The translations under genes were made by a program, and so were the position numbers. 45,433 nt of DNA from Bacteroidales bacterium. GTDB lineage: Bacteria > Bacteroidota > Bacteroidia > Bacteroidales > VadinHA17. The stretch covers positions 41,735 through 87,167 of the forward strand of contig PLNF01000065.1 in the NCBI GenBank assembly GCA_003141715.1, in the 5' to 3' direction. This document shows, piece after piece, positions 15,028-23,076 of this stretch. Under the pieces are notes generated by a model, which did not search any database, was not told the origin of the DNA, and worked only from the letters and a program-made list of their open reading frames with translations. Position 1 is the first letter of the stretch. Every line of letters starts with the position of its first letter.

Positions 15028-17550
15028 ATGGACCAAAACTCACATCACTTCTGGAGTATATCGGGTGCAGAATTGCTTAACGACCTTCAGACTACACCCG
15101 GAGGCCTAACTACAAATGAGGCCAAAAAACGTCTCACAAGCTATGGTGCAAATCGTCTGAAACCTCAAAAACGATCAGATGCATTTACACTCTTTATTGG
15201 CCAGTTTAAAAGTCCGATTATTCTCATTCTGTTATTTGCGACCGGGTTGTCTTTTTTTCTTCATGATCCTGTAGATGCTTTAATTATTCTTTTAATCGTC
15301 CTGGTGAGTGGTTTTCTTGGATTTTGGCAAGAGCACAGCGCATCCAACGCGGTAGAGAAATTACTTGCTATAGTTCAAATTAAAGCAGCAGTATTTCGTA
15401 ATGGAAATCAACAGGAAATTCCTATTGAAGATGTCGTACCGGGTGATATTGTTATCCTGAACGCAGGTGATATTGTTCCGGGTGACTGTATGCTTCTTGA
15501 ATCGAAAGACCTGTTTGTTGATGAAGCCATGCTTACGGGAGAAACCTTCCCGGTTGAAAAAATCGTTTCGGTGTTGGCAGAAGATACTGCCCTTGCGAAA
15601 CGAACCAATGCTGTCTGGATGGGCACACATATAGTAAGCGGAAATGCTAAAGCGTTAGTTACACTTACTGGCAAGAACACTGAGTTTGGTAAGGTTTCGG
15701 AACGGCTTAAACTCAAACCCCCGGAAACTGAATTTGAACATGGCATACGAAGATTTGGCTATTTTCTTGGAGAAGTTACCCTGTTCCTGGTAGTCATTAT
15801 ATTTGCCATTAACGTTTATTTGCACCGGCCTGTCCTCGAATCTTTTCTTTTTTCACTGGCGCTTGCAGTTGGGTTAACTCCACAGTTATTACCGGCAATT
15901 ATCAGCATCAACCTTGCTCATGGTGCAAAAAAAATGGCTCAGAAAAAAGTGATTGTTAAGAGGCTTGCTTCTATCGAAAACTTTGGTAGTATGAATATCA
16001 TTTGTTCAGATAAAACCGGCACTCTTACAGAGGGAACCGTACAGGTGGAATCCGCACTCGATGTGAATGGAAAGGCGAACGAAAAGGTTTTCCTGTTTGC
16101 TTATCTTAATGCTTTTTACGAAACAGGATTTACTAACCCCATTGATCAGGCAATTCTTAATTATCGCAAGATTGACCTGTCGGGATACCGGAAACAGGAT
16201 GAAATTCCCTATGATTTTTTGCGAAAACGTCTTAGTATAGCTGTCACACAGGGAAATGCTCATTTGATGTTAACAAAAGGTGCATTGGATAACATTTTAG
16301 AAGTATGTTCATCAGTGGAAACTAATGAAGGAAATATTGTTGACATCGCATCCATGAAGGATAAGATTCAGAAACACTTTGAAGAATTCAGCAATAATGG
16401 GTTTCGCACCTTAGGTATTGCTTACAAAAATTTACCGGCGGAAACGCTTATTAACAAAAATGACGAGAATGATATGACTTTTTTAGGTTTTCTCACCCTT
16501 TTTGACCCGCCTAAGGCAAATATTATCGAAACCATTGCCAGTCTGAAAAACCTTGGTGTATCACTCAAAATTATCACTGGCGATAATCATCTTGTTGCAG
16601 CCAGTCTTAGTAAGAAAATGGGACTGTCGGATACTAAAATCATCAGCGGTCCTGAACTTCGTCATATGAGTGATGGCGCATTGCTCAGTCGTGTCGGTAC
16701 AGTGGATGTTTTTGCCGAAATTGAGCCTAATCAGAAAGAACGGATTATAATTGCTATGCGAAAGGCCGGAAACGTTGTAGGATACATGGGCGATGGTATC
16801 AATGACGCTTCAGCCCTCCATGCCGCCGATGTAGGGATTTCGGTGGATACTGCTGCAGACGTTGCCAAAGACGCAGCTGATATTGTCCTGCTCGAAAAAG
16901 ACCTGGGAGTTCTGGTTGAGGGTGTGAGAGAAGGACGAACCACATTTGCTAATACACTCAAATATGTCTTTATGGCCACAAGTGCTAATTTCGGGAATAT
17001 GTTCAGCATGGCAGGAATATCGCTTTTTATTCCTTTCCTTCCATTGCTGCCCAAGCAGATCCTTCTTACCAACCTTATGACCGACTTTCCTGAAATGACC
17101 ATTGCCACAGACAATGTAGATGAGCAAATGATTGATTATCCACGACGATGGGACATTAAGGCTATTCGTAAGTTTATGATTACCTTCGGACTGGTAAGTT
17201 CATTCTTTGACTATTTGACATTTGGTCTGTTATTGCTGGTTCTACATGCAAATGAGGGTCAGTTCAGAACCGGATGGTTTCTTGAATCGGTTATCTCGGC
17301 ATCAATGATTGTGCTCGTGATCCGGAGCAGAAAACCTTTTTTCAGGAGCAAACCTGGCAAATATCTTTTAATAGCAACATTATCGATCGCAGTTATTACT
17401 TTAGTCTTTCCATTCACACCGCTGGGAAATATCTTTGGATTCAGTCCGCTCACTCTTTCAACATATTTACTCTTATTGCTGATTGTTGCAATGTATATTC
17501 TTGGTGCAGAAATTACCAAAAGAATTTTTTATAAGAAGGTTAAATTTTAA
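15028..17550 (+). CDS. mgtA: MgtA-type magnesium-translocating P-type ATPase
   Basis: The start is set at the ATG at 15028, two codons inside a GTG-started frame; 840 residues. A P3B-type ATPase importing Mg2+ across the inner membrane at the cost of ATP. The cation-ATPase N-terminal segment GGLTTNEAKKRLTSYGANRL is followed by TM1-2, the actuator TGE in MLTGETFPVE (about 170), GLTPQLLPAI in TM4, the phosphorylation motif SDKTGTLTEG (Asp328), KGALDNIL, ITGDN and the hinge GDGINDASAL (about 590). NLMTDFPEMTIATDNVD near TM6-7 is characteristic of the MgtA/MgtB group. The TM4 residue after TP is Gln where enterobacterial MgtA has Glu. All catalytic motifs are intact. Probably driven by promoter copy E. 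Confidence 0.88.
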   Translation: MDQNSHHFWSISGAELLNDLQTTPGGLTTNEAKKRLTSYGANRLKPQKRSDAFTLFIGQFKSPIILILLFATGLSFFLHDPVDALIILLIVLVSGFLGFWQEHSASNAVEKLLAIVQIKAAVFRNGNQQEIPIEDVVPGDIVILNAGDIVPGDCMLLESKDLFVDEAMLTGETFPVEKIVSVLAEDTALAKRTNAVWMGTHIVSGNAKALVTLTGKNTEFGKVSERLKLKPPETEFEHGIRRFGYFLGEVTLFLVVIIFAINVYLHRPVLESFLFSLALAVGLTPQLLPAIISINLAHGAKKMAQKKVIVKRLASIENFGSMNIICSDKTGTLTEGTVQVESALDVNGKANEKVFLFAYLNAFYETGFTNPIDQAILNYRKIDLSGYRKQDEIPYDFLRKRLSIAVTQGNAHLMLTKGALDNILEVCSSVETNEGNIVDIASMKDKIQKHFEEFSNNGFRTLGIAYKNLPAETLINKNDENDMTFLGFLTLFDPPKANIIETIASLKNLGVSLKIITGDNHLVAASLSKKMGLSDTKIISGPELRHMSDGALLSRVGTVDVFAEIEPNQKERIIIAMRKAGNVVGYMGDGINDASALHAADVGISVDTAADVAKDAADIVLLEKDLGVLVEGVREGRTTFANTLKYVFMATSANFGNMFSMAGISLFIPFLPLLPKQILLTNLMTDFPEMTIATDNVDEQMIDYPRRWDIKAIRKFMITFGLVSSFFDYLTFGLLLLVLHANEGQFRTGWFLESVISASMIVLVIRSRKPFFRSKPGKYLLIATLSIAVITLVFPFTPLGNIFGFSPLTLSTYLLLLLIVAMYILGAEITKRIFYKKVKF

Positions 17551-17672
17551 AATACTCAGCCGGCTGAATTCATGGTTATAAAAAAGAATCGCATGAATAT
17601 ATCCGATTTATTGAGAATAAGGGCATTAACCGGATTATAATATGTACTTTGCCCAAAATTAAAATTATAATT

Positions 17673-17864
17673 ATGAGTACAGGAACAGTAAAATTTTTTA
17701 ATAACTCCAAAGGATTTGGATTTATTAAGGACGGTGCATCAGAGAAAGAATACTTTGTACATGTATCGGGTCTGAATGATGAGGTCAGGGAAAATGATGA
17801 AGTAACTTTTGATCTTCAGGAAGGAAAGAAAGGATTAAATGCCATAAATGTTAAACTGGTGTAA
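17673..17864 (+). CDS. Cold-shock domain protein (CspA family)
   Basis: The start is set at the ATG at 17673, giving MSTGTVKFFNNSKGFGFI; an upstream TTG would add eight residues that do not fit the family. 63 residues, a single cold-shock domain. RNP1 is KGFGFI and RNP2 is EYFVHVS (Y-F-V-H where most have D-I-F-V-H). It binds single-stranded RNA/DNA and acts as an RNA chaperone. A TGTACTTTG sequence 24 bp upstream of the start resembles a -7 element and would give a short leader. It stands between mgtA and a degenerate terminator hairpin. Confidence 0.92.
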   Translation: MSTGTVKFFNNSKGFGFIKDGASEKEYFVHVSGLNDEVRENDEVTFDLQEGKKGLNAINVKLV

Positions 17865-17892
17865 TTTGAATATTATATAAGACATTTATTGT

Positions 17893-17929
17893 GAAGAGGC
17901 TGTCTCAAAAGGGTGGCTTCTTTTTTTTT
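17893..17929 (+). terminator. Degenerate terminator after cspA
   Basis: GAAGAGGCTGTCTC begins a typical Bacteroidota terminator stem, but the 3' arm is eroded to GTGGCTTC, so only the outer GAAG/CTTC pairs cleanly. A run of nine T follows (17921-17929). It lies about 30 bp after the cspA stop codon. It may be weak. Confidence 0.45.
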
Positions 17930-17983
17930 GTGATAAAATTACGTCGCTCCTGATTGAAATTCCTAATTAATTGGATGAGATCC

Positions 17984-18008
17984 CTCGCTCCGCCAACTGG
18001 CGAACGAG
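17984..18008. repeat. Intergenic palindromic repeat
   Basis: CTCG-CTC-CGCCA-AC-TGGCG-AA-CGAG forms a nested palindrome. It is GC-rich in an AT-rich region. Just downstream (18040-18060) is CCTTTGCGTCTTTGTGCC, a low-complexity phrase I associate with intergenic repeats in this phylum. Composition and form resemble the palindromes inside cheR at 24492-24597. Confidence 0.6.
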
Positions 18009-18071
18009 CACACCGAAGGTAACCCTCCTCTCCCATTCAACCTTTGCGTCTTTGTGCCGTTACTCCATAAT

Positions 18072-18137
18072 ATGTAAATAATGTAACTTTTATTTAGAAT
18101 TGTATAACGGTATTACTTGTAGGTTCTTTTACCTTTC
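18072..18137 (+). promoter_or_regulatory. Tandem-repeat promoter module, copy F (upstream of small membrane protein)
   Basis: ATGTAAAT begins at 18072. The repeats end in TGTAAC (18082-18087) and TATAAC (18103-18108). TACCTTTC lies at 18130-18137, 58 bp from the module start. The ATG at 18162 is 25 bp downstream. Confidence 0.78.
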
Positions 18138-18161
18138 AGCAATATTTTTAATGAAAATGAA

Positions 18162-18371
18162 ATGAGAAAAGCCGGAATTATAATTTTAATCCTTGGATTA
18201 TTATTAACTATTTTTAGCGCTGTTACTTTTTTTACCAGGGAGAAAGTAGTTGATCTCGGAAGTCTTAAAATTACCGCAAACAAACCGCATCATCTAAGCT
18301 GGTCGCCACTTATCGGTATTGCCGTAATGGGAGTCGGTGGAGTTGTTGTATTGATGTCTCCTAAAAAATAA
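18162..18371 (+). CDS. Small two-helix membrane protein (DUF3185-like)
   Basis: A 69-residue protein with transmembrane helices at about 5-24 and 47-65. Between them is a periplasmic loop FTREKVVDLGSLKITANKPHHLSWSP. The KVVDLGSLKITA strand and the second helix ending in GGVVVLMSPKK match small DUF3185-type membrane proteins of stress operons. Biochemical role unknown. Monocistronic as far as visible, behind promoter copy F. Confidence 0.65.
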   Translation: MRKAGIIILILGLLLTIFSAVTFFTREKVVDLGSLKITANKPHHLSWSPLIGIAVMGVGGVVVLMSPKK

Positions 18372-18441
18372 TAGCTGTTCTTAAGCTGAATACTGTCATT
18401 CTTGACAAAGCGACTATTATCAATTGAAATATTAATAATCT

Positions 18442-19932
18442 ATGAAGGTATTATTAATTTTCCCCCAATACCCTGCTTCCTTCTGGAGTTTCAAATATGC
18501 TTTACGCTTCATCTCCAAAAAAGCGGCTGTACCACCACTTGGCTTAATAACCGTATCTGCAATGCTGCCGGAATCATGGCAAAAGAAACTTGTGGACATG
18601 AATGTATCATCACTCCAGACAAGCGATATTCTTTGGGCAGATTATGTTTTTATCAGCGCAATGTACATCCAGAAGGAATCTGTGAGCAATATAATTGAAG
18701 AGTGCCAAAAGCATAAAATTAAAATGGTTGCAGGCGGCCCTCTCTTTACACAGGAATATGAGAACTATCCACAGATTGACCATTTTATCCTGAATGAAGC
18801 AGAAATTACATTGCCCCCGTTTCTGAAAGATTTAGAAACAGGGCATCTCCCGAAAAAAGTTTACAGGACAAATAAATATGCTGATATTAAATTAACACCT
18901 GTGCCGGATTACCATTTGTTGTCAATGAAGGACTATGCTTTTATGAATTTCCAGGTTTCACGCGGATGCCCCTATTCATGCGATTTCTGTGAAATTACTA
19001 CACTGCTGGGGCACAAAGTAAGGATGAAGGATACCGATCAGATTATAAAAGAACTTGAGATGCTTTATAATCTTAATTGGCGGGGACCTGTGGTTATAGT
19101 TGATGATAATTTTATCGGAAACAAAAATGAAATCAAACATAACCTGCTTCCTGCAATGAAAAAATGGATGCAAACACGTAAATATCCTTTTGTTTTTAAC
19201 GCCGAAACATCTGTTAATCTTGCAGATGATGAAGAGCTTATGACTTTAATGGTTGAAGCAGGATTTACATCTACTTTTGTTGGTATTGAAACCCCGGAAG
19301 AAAAATCTCTTCAGGATTGCAATAAGAGTCAGAACTTAAACAGGGACCTGCTCCAGAGTGTAATAAAAATGCAAAATGCCGGTCTGCAGGTTTCCGGCGG
19401 ATTCATTGTGGGTTTTGACAGCGATACCCCGGCTGCATTTCAACGACAAATAGATTTTATCCAGCAAAGCGGAATTGTTGCTGCAATGGTGGGGCTGTTA
19501 AATGCTCCAAAACACACAAAGCTTTACAAACGACTTGAAGCAGAAAACAGGTTAACAACTGAAGCTACAGGAAATAATACCGATTCATCTATGAATTTTA
19601 TTCCAAAAATGAATTCACATGAGCTTTTGGAAGGGTATGAAAAGATAATTCAGAGTATCTATGCCACAAAACCTTATTATAAGAGGATACGTCAGTTTTT
19701 GTTAAATTATAAGCGGCTCCAAGGGAAGCAAATGAAAATAGAATTTTTCCATATCGGTGCCTTCTTCAAATCGATGATTGTAATCGGAATACTTAATAAA
19801 GGGAGAGGCGAATACTGGAAGCTTCTGATTTGGACTCTTTTTAAGAGGCCGGGTTTGATAGTGGATGCAATTACATTTGCCGTGTACGGTTATCACTTTC
19901 AAACAGTTTATGGATTAAGAAATAGCCGATAA
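18442..19932 (+). CDS. B12-binding-domain radical SAM protein (DUF4070 group)
   Basis: A 496-residue class B-type radical SAM enzyme. Residues 1-135 resemble a B12-binding Rossmann domain (MKVLLIFPQYP, KAAVPPLGLITVSAML, IKMVAGGPLFTQEY), although no clear DxHxxG is present. The radical SAM core follows with Cys176, Cys180 and Cys183 in SRGCPYSCDFCEI, which ligate the 4Fe-4S cluster, then VVIVDDNFIGN and VGIETPEE. A long C-terminal region of about 200 residues fits DUF4070. Relatives include hopanoid C-methylases and many uncharacterised enzymes. Substrate unknown. It is 70 bp after the small membrane protein, so it may be read from promoter copy F. Confidence 0.82.
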   Translation: MKVLLIFPQYPASFWSFKYALRFISKKAAVPPLGLITVSAMLPESWQKKLVDMNVSSLQTSDILWADYVFISAMYIQKESVSNIIEECQKHKIKMVAGGPLFTQEYENYPQIDHFILNEAEITLPPFLKDLETGHLPKKVYRTNKYADIKLTPVPDYHLLSMKDYAFMNFQVSRGCPYSCDFCEITTLLGHKVRMKDTDQIIKELEMLYNLNWRGPVVIVDDNFIGNKNEIKHNLLPAMKKWMQTRKYPFVFNAETSVNLADDEELMTLMVEAGFTSTFVGIETPEEKSLQDCNKSQNLNRDLLQSVIKMQNAGLQVSGGFIVGFDSDTPAAFQRQIDFIQQSGIVAAMVGLLNAPKHTKLYKRLEAENRLTTEATGNNTDSSMNFIPKMNSHELLEGYEKIIQSIYATKPYYKRIRQFLLNYKRLQGKQMKIEFFHIGAFFKSMIVIGILNKGRGEYWKLLIWTLFKRPGLIVDAITFAVYGYHFQTVYGLRNSR

Positions 19933-19994
19933 ACTTAACTTGAAACCGGGTTTGGGCCATTTAATTGTAACATAATTTGAATGCCGTACCGCGA

Positions 19995-21302
19995 ATGAAG
20001 ATGAAAAGCAAAATTATTTTCAAGAATCAAAAAAGCCAAGGGACCATTCAGTCTCCAATTCGCCTATTAATTGTAATAATCTTTTCGATCCTTGTCAGTG
20101 ATATGCTTGTCTGGATTTTTATAAAGTTCCTTCCCCCGCTTACAGTATGGGGTGAGTTGCTGGTCGATTCAATTCTGATTTTAATTATTCTTTCCCCTAT
20201 CCTGTATTCCTTTGCATTTCGTCCGTTAACAGCAAACATCGGCGAGCGCAAGCGGGCCGAGGATGCGCTGCTCCTGGAGAAAGATAACTTTCGCCATTCT
20301 CTCGATGATTCCCCTCTCGGAGTGCGTATTGCCACGATAGAGGGAAATACGCTTTATGCTAATAATACTCTTCTGAATTTCTACGGATACGATAGTCTCG
20401 GGGAACTGCAAAAAACACCTTTAAAGAATCGCTATACACCGGAAAGCTATGTCCAGGCTCAAAAAAGAAAGCGCCAAAGAGAACACGGTGATTTAAGTGC
20501 CACCGGTTATGAAATCAGCATTGTCAGGAAAGATGGAGAAATTCGCCATCTCCAGGTTTTCCGCAAGGAAGTTTTATGGGACGGCGTCAGACAGTTTCAG
20601 GTCATCTGCAACGACATCACCGGGCGCAAGCAGGCAGAAGAAGAGATCATAAAATCAAAGAAATTAGTGGAGGATCTCCACAAACATCTTACAGAGATCC
20701 GTGAGAATGAACGTGCTCTGATCTCCAGGGAAATCCACGATCAGATTGGTCAGTCACTTACCGCATTAAAGCTTGATTTAAACTGGATGTATAAATATGT
20801 TGGTACAAACCCTGAGGCCGTGATGAAACTTGACAACATGATTGAACTCATTTCAAATACAATTAAAGATGTGCAGCGTATCTCATCAGACCTTCGTCCT
20901 GGAATTCTGGATGATCTTGGTTTAGCTGCTGCCATCGAATGGTATTCAGGGGAATTTGAGGAGAGAACCGGAATCAAATGCAGATTAAGACTTGATGATT
21001 CAATCTTTGGTGATTCCCAAAAGAACCTCGTGTTTTTCCGTGTCCTTCAGGAGGCTCTGACAAATGTAATCCGGCATGCGAATGCTTCAATTGTCAATAT
21101 CAAACTCCATCAATCCAAACAAGGTAGTACCTTGACTATTAAGGATAATGGAATTGGAATGCACCTGGAAAAAGTAGAATCAGGCAACCCTTTAGGATTG
21201 ATTGGCACGCGTGAACGAATCAGGCAGGTTGGAGGTACATTATATATCTCATCAGGAATAGGACAAGGAACAAAGTTAACTATCTTTATTCCTTCTAAAT
21301 AA
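19995..21302 (+). CDS. Membrane PAS sensor histidine kinase, NarX/DegS (HisKA_3) type
   Basis: The start is set at the ATG at 19995 (435 residues); a TTG six codons upstream is possible. Two transmembrane helices (about 23-44 and 54-75) enclose a very short periplasmic loop. A PAS domain covers about 95-212 and ends in the classic VICNDITGRKQAEEEI. The HisKA_3 dimerisation box is ISREIHDQIGQSLTALKL with the phospho-accepting His248. A HATPase follows, with EALTNVIRHANASIV as N-box and LIGTRERIRQVGG as G-box region. It pairs with the LuxR-type regulator 11 bp downstream. The PAS may sense a small molecule or redox state; the ligand is not visible. Confidence 0.88.
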   Translation: MKMKSKIIFKNQKSQGTIQSPIRLLIVIIFSILVSDMLVWIFIKFLPPLTVWGELLVDSILILIILSPILYSFAFRPLTANIGERKRAEDALLLEKDNFRHSLDDSPLGVRIATIEGNTLYANNTLLNFYGYDSLGELQKTPLKNRYTPESYVQAQKRKRQREHGDLSATGYEISIVRKDGEIRHLQVFRKEVLWDGVRQFQVICNDITGRKQAEEEIIKSKKLVEDLHKHLTEIRENERALISREIHDQIGQSLTALKLDLNWMYKYVGTNPEAVMKLDNMIELISNTIKDVQRISSDLRPGILDDLGLAAAIEWYSGEFEERTGIKCRLRLDDSIFGDSQKNLVFFRVLQEALTNVIRHANASIVNIKLHQSKQGSTLTIKDNGIGMHLEKVESGNPLGLIGTRERIRQVGGTLYISSGIGQGTKLTIFIPSK

Positions 21303-21313
21303 ATGATATAGTA

Positions 21314-21943
21314 ATGAAAATACTAATTGCCGACGACCATTCAATAGTACGTGAAGGACTAAAACAGTATGTCAAGACTCTCGATGAAGTTAAATTGATT
21401 GATGAAGCTGTCGATGGAAATGAGGCCTGGGCAAAAATTAAAAATGAAAAGTATGATATTGTAATCCTTGATGTTTCTATGCCGGGAATGAGTGGTTTGG
21501 ATGTGTTGCGGAATATCAAAGAGAGGAATCTCAAGACACATGTCCTGATACTTAGTGTTCACCCCCAGGAACAATATGCCATTCATGCATTTAAGCTTGG
21601 CGCTTCAGGGTATATTTCAAAAGACAACGCTTTCGAAGAGTTAACTCTTGCCATAAAGAAAATTATATCAGGTGGAAGATATATAGGAAATACTTTTGCA
21701 GAAAAGCTGGCTTTTAACGGCTTTGATTCCGATACACATCTGATTCACGAAAAACTTTCGGAAAGGGAATTTCAGGTTATGGTTAAGTTAGCAAAGGGGA
21801 AATCTGTTTCCGAAATCGCTAAAGAAATTTTTATTTCGGATAAAACTGTAAGCACTTACCGTGCCCGTATCCTTGAAAAAATGGGGATGAAAAAAAATGC
21901 TGAACTGACAATTTACGCGATAAAGAATAATCTGATAGAATAA
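21314..21943 (+). CDS. NarL/FixJ-family response regulator
   Basis: A 209-residue DNA-binding regulator. The receiver domain (1-118) has acidic residues Asp7-Asp8, phospho-acceptor Asp53 in VILDVSMPGMSG, and a Lys in SGYISKDN. The LuxR-type HTH (about 144-205) reads LSEREFQVMVKLAKGKSVSEIAKEIFISDKTVSTYRARILEKMG. It is the cognate partner of the HisKA_3 kinase, 11 bp upstream. It is the only DNA-binding regulator I recognise in this window, so it is a candidate for the activator that reads the eight tandem-repeat promoters. That link is inference only. Confidence 0.93.
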   Translation: MKILIADDHSIVREGLKQYVKTLDEVKLIDEAVDGNEAWAKIKNEKYDIVILDVSMPGMSGLDVLRNIKERNLKTHVLILSVHPQEQYAIHAFKLGASGYISKDNAFEELTLAIKKIISGGRYIGNTFAEKLAFNGFDSDTHLIHEKLSEREFQVMVKLAKGKSVSEIAKEIFISDKTVSTYRARILEKMGMKKNAELTIYAIKNNLIE

Positions 21944-22037
21944 GGGTGTAATGGCATAACGGCGTAACGGCATAACGGTGAAGCCTTTAAACCTTCAAGC
22001 CTTTAAGCCCTTACACCTTAGAACCTTTACGCCCTTA
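21944..22037. repeat. TTACnCC/GGnGTAA low-complexity repeat, left block
   Basis: Directly after the regulator's stop codon come tandem words GGTGTAAT, GGCATAAC, GGCGTAAC and GGCATAAC. AAGCCTTTAAACCTTCAAGCC follows in pieces, then TTACACC and TTACGCC. The words are complementary to those in the right block at 22508-22550. It borders the 3' end of the minus-strand four-helix gene, whose stop codon lies inside this block. Confidence 0.7.
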
Positions 22038-22388
22038 ATTACTTCTGGCTTTTATTATTTTTGATAACATAACTGAAATGATTTTACACTCATTTACCAG
22101 ATCTTCCATCACTTCGTTTTCAATATAGTTAATTTCTTTTGCAATGATAAGGAGTGTTTGTAATTCAGCTGCAGATCCTTTGGCAATGTAGAAATGCCGT
22201 ATTGATTGTTTATCTGTTCCAAGTTCATCACCTTCTGCAATGTTTGCAGGAATACTTACAGCAGCTCTCTGGATTTGATCCCGTAGTCCAAAGTCTTTAG
22301 AAAAAGATTGTGTCTTAACCAGCTTATAAATTTTAACAGCAAGTTCTTTGGCTTTTTGCCAGACTAGTAGTTCTCTGAAATTTCCCAT
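22035..22388 (-). CDS. Four-helix bundle protein (S23 / 23S rRNA intervening-sequence family)
   Basis: A 117-residue helical protein starting MGNFRELLVWQKAKELAVKIYKL and containing GLRDQIQRAAVSIPANIAEG, the hallmark of the S23/IVP four-helix bundle family (W-x-KA-L, R-A-SIP-NIAEG), then FYIAKGSAAELQTLLIIA. Family members are encoded in 23S rRNA intervening sequences, and a relative (Avd) works in diversity-generating retroelements; most free-standing copies have no known role. It is the only minus-strand gene in the window, inserted between the two-component pair and the chemosensory cluster, and flanked by related repeats. This suggests a small transferable cassette. Confidence 0.88.
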   Translation of the reverse strand: MGNFRELLVWQKAKELAVKIYKLVKTQSFSKDFGLRDQIQRAAVSIPANIAEGDELGTDKQSIRHFYIAKGSAAELQTLLIIAKEINYIENEVMEDLVNECKIISVMLSKIIKARSN

Positions 22389-22700
22389 TGTGCAGCGATT
22401 TTTAGTTTAAACAATGTTTAATCACTATACGATTCCACTCATATAGTAATTAAATCAAATATAATAAACTTACTCTCCAAAATCAATAACACTATATTTA
22501 CGCTTTTTCGCCTTTACACCATTACGCCATTACCCCTTTACGCCCTTCCCTGTAGTCTCTCCCCTACACCCGAATCATCCTTTCCCCTACATTAAAATCC
22601 GCTAATTCCTTATAAATTAGTATGTCTGCATTAACTAATTTGCTCATTTGGGGAAACATTAAAATATAATGACCCCCAGACTGATAAAAATTATCTGATT
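22389..22700. other. Intergenic region, 312 bp
   Basis: It holds the upstream region of the minus-strand four-helix gene (with TTAAACAATGTTTAA, a small palindrome near 22407-22421), the right repeat block at 22508-22550, and about 150 bp before cheY. The stretch before cheY has no tandem-repeat module and no clear TAnnTTTG, so I cannot place the chemosensory promoter. Confidence 0.5.
22508..22550. repeat. TTACnCC repeat, right block
   Basis: Words of about eight bases repeat as TTTACACCA, TTACGCCA, TTACCCCT and TTACGCCC. They are the complement of the GGTGTAAT/GGCGTAAC words at 21944-21980. The two blocks thus form imperfect inverted flanks of the four-helix gene. Confidence 0.7.
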
Positions 22701-23075
22701 ATGAAAATTGTTCTTGCAGATGATTCCTCTCTGTTGAGAGACAGAATCAAGAGTTTATTGAATAGTATTAATAACGTTTCTGTGGTGGGTGAAGCTGAAA
22801 ACGGAGTGGAAGCACTGCAACTTATCAGGGAAAAGAAACCTGATCTGGCAATTCTTGATATCCGGATGCCGGAAATGAATGGTATAGAAGTTCTTAAAAA
22901 AATCAGGGAGATGGGATTAGGGACAAAGGTTTGCATACTTACAAATTATCCTTACAAACAATACAGAGAGAAGTGTATTTCTGCAGGTGCAGAATATTTC
23001 TTTGATAAGAATCAGTCAATAGATGAGTTAAAGGAAGTAGTTTCTATACTGGCTAAAGAACAGCAGGGAGGATAA
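22701..23075 (+). CDS. Single-domain response regulator, CheY-like
   Basis: A 124-residue stand-alone receiver domain with Asp7-Asp8, phospho-acceptor Asp53 in AILDIRMPEMNG, Thr in ILTNYP and Lys in FFDKNQS. There is no output domain. It opens the chemosensory operon, one base before cheW, and would be phosphorylated by the CheA kinase at 29480. The sequence is closer to NarL-type receivers (ADDSSLLRDRIKSLL) than to flagellar CheY, and no motor genes are nearby, so its target is open. A strong GGGAGGA ribosome site for the next gene overlaps its last codons. Confidence 0.85.
   Translation: MKIVLADDSSLLRDRIKSLLNSINNVSVVGEAENGVEALQLIREKKPDLAILDIRMPEMNGIEVLKKIREMGLGTKVCILTNYPYKQYREKCISAGAEYFFDKNQSIDELKEVVSILAKEQQGG
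23066..23072 (+). promoter_or_regulatory. Strong Shine-Dalgarno of first cheW
   Basis: GGGAGGA lies four bases before the cheW ATG. Such a full match is unusual for Bacteroidota, where most genes in this window lack one. Confidence 0.7.
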
Positions 23076-23076
23076 A

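Noticed and set aside
17591-17650. A GCATGAAT word upstream of cspA as a ninth tandem-repeat promoter
   Set aside because: There is no second TrTAAC repeat 21 bp on, and no TAnnTTTG at 58 bp; the -7-like TACTTTG is at a different distance.
18402-18698. A 98-codon frame overlapping the radical SAM gene start
   Set aside because: It lies in another frame of a conserved enzyme and resembles no protein.
21944-22550. A complete diversity-generating retroelement or insertion sequence around the four-helix gene
   Set aside because: No reverse transcriptase, template repeat, transposase or target-site duplication is visible.
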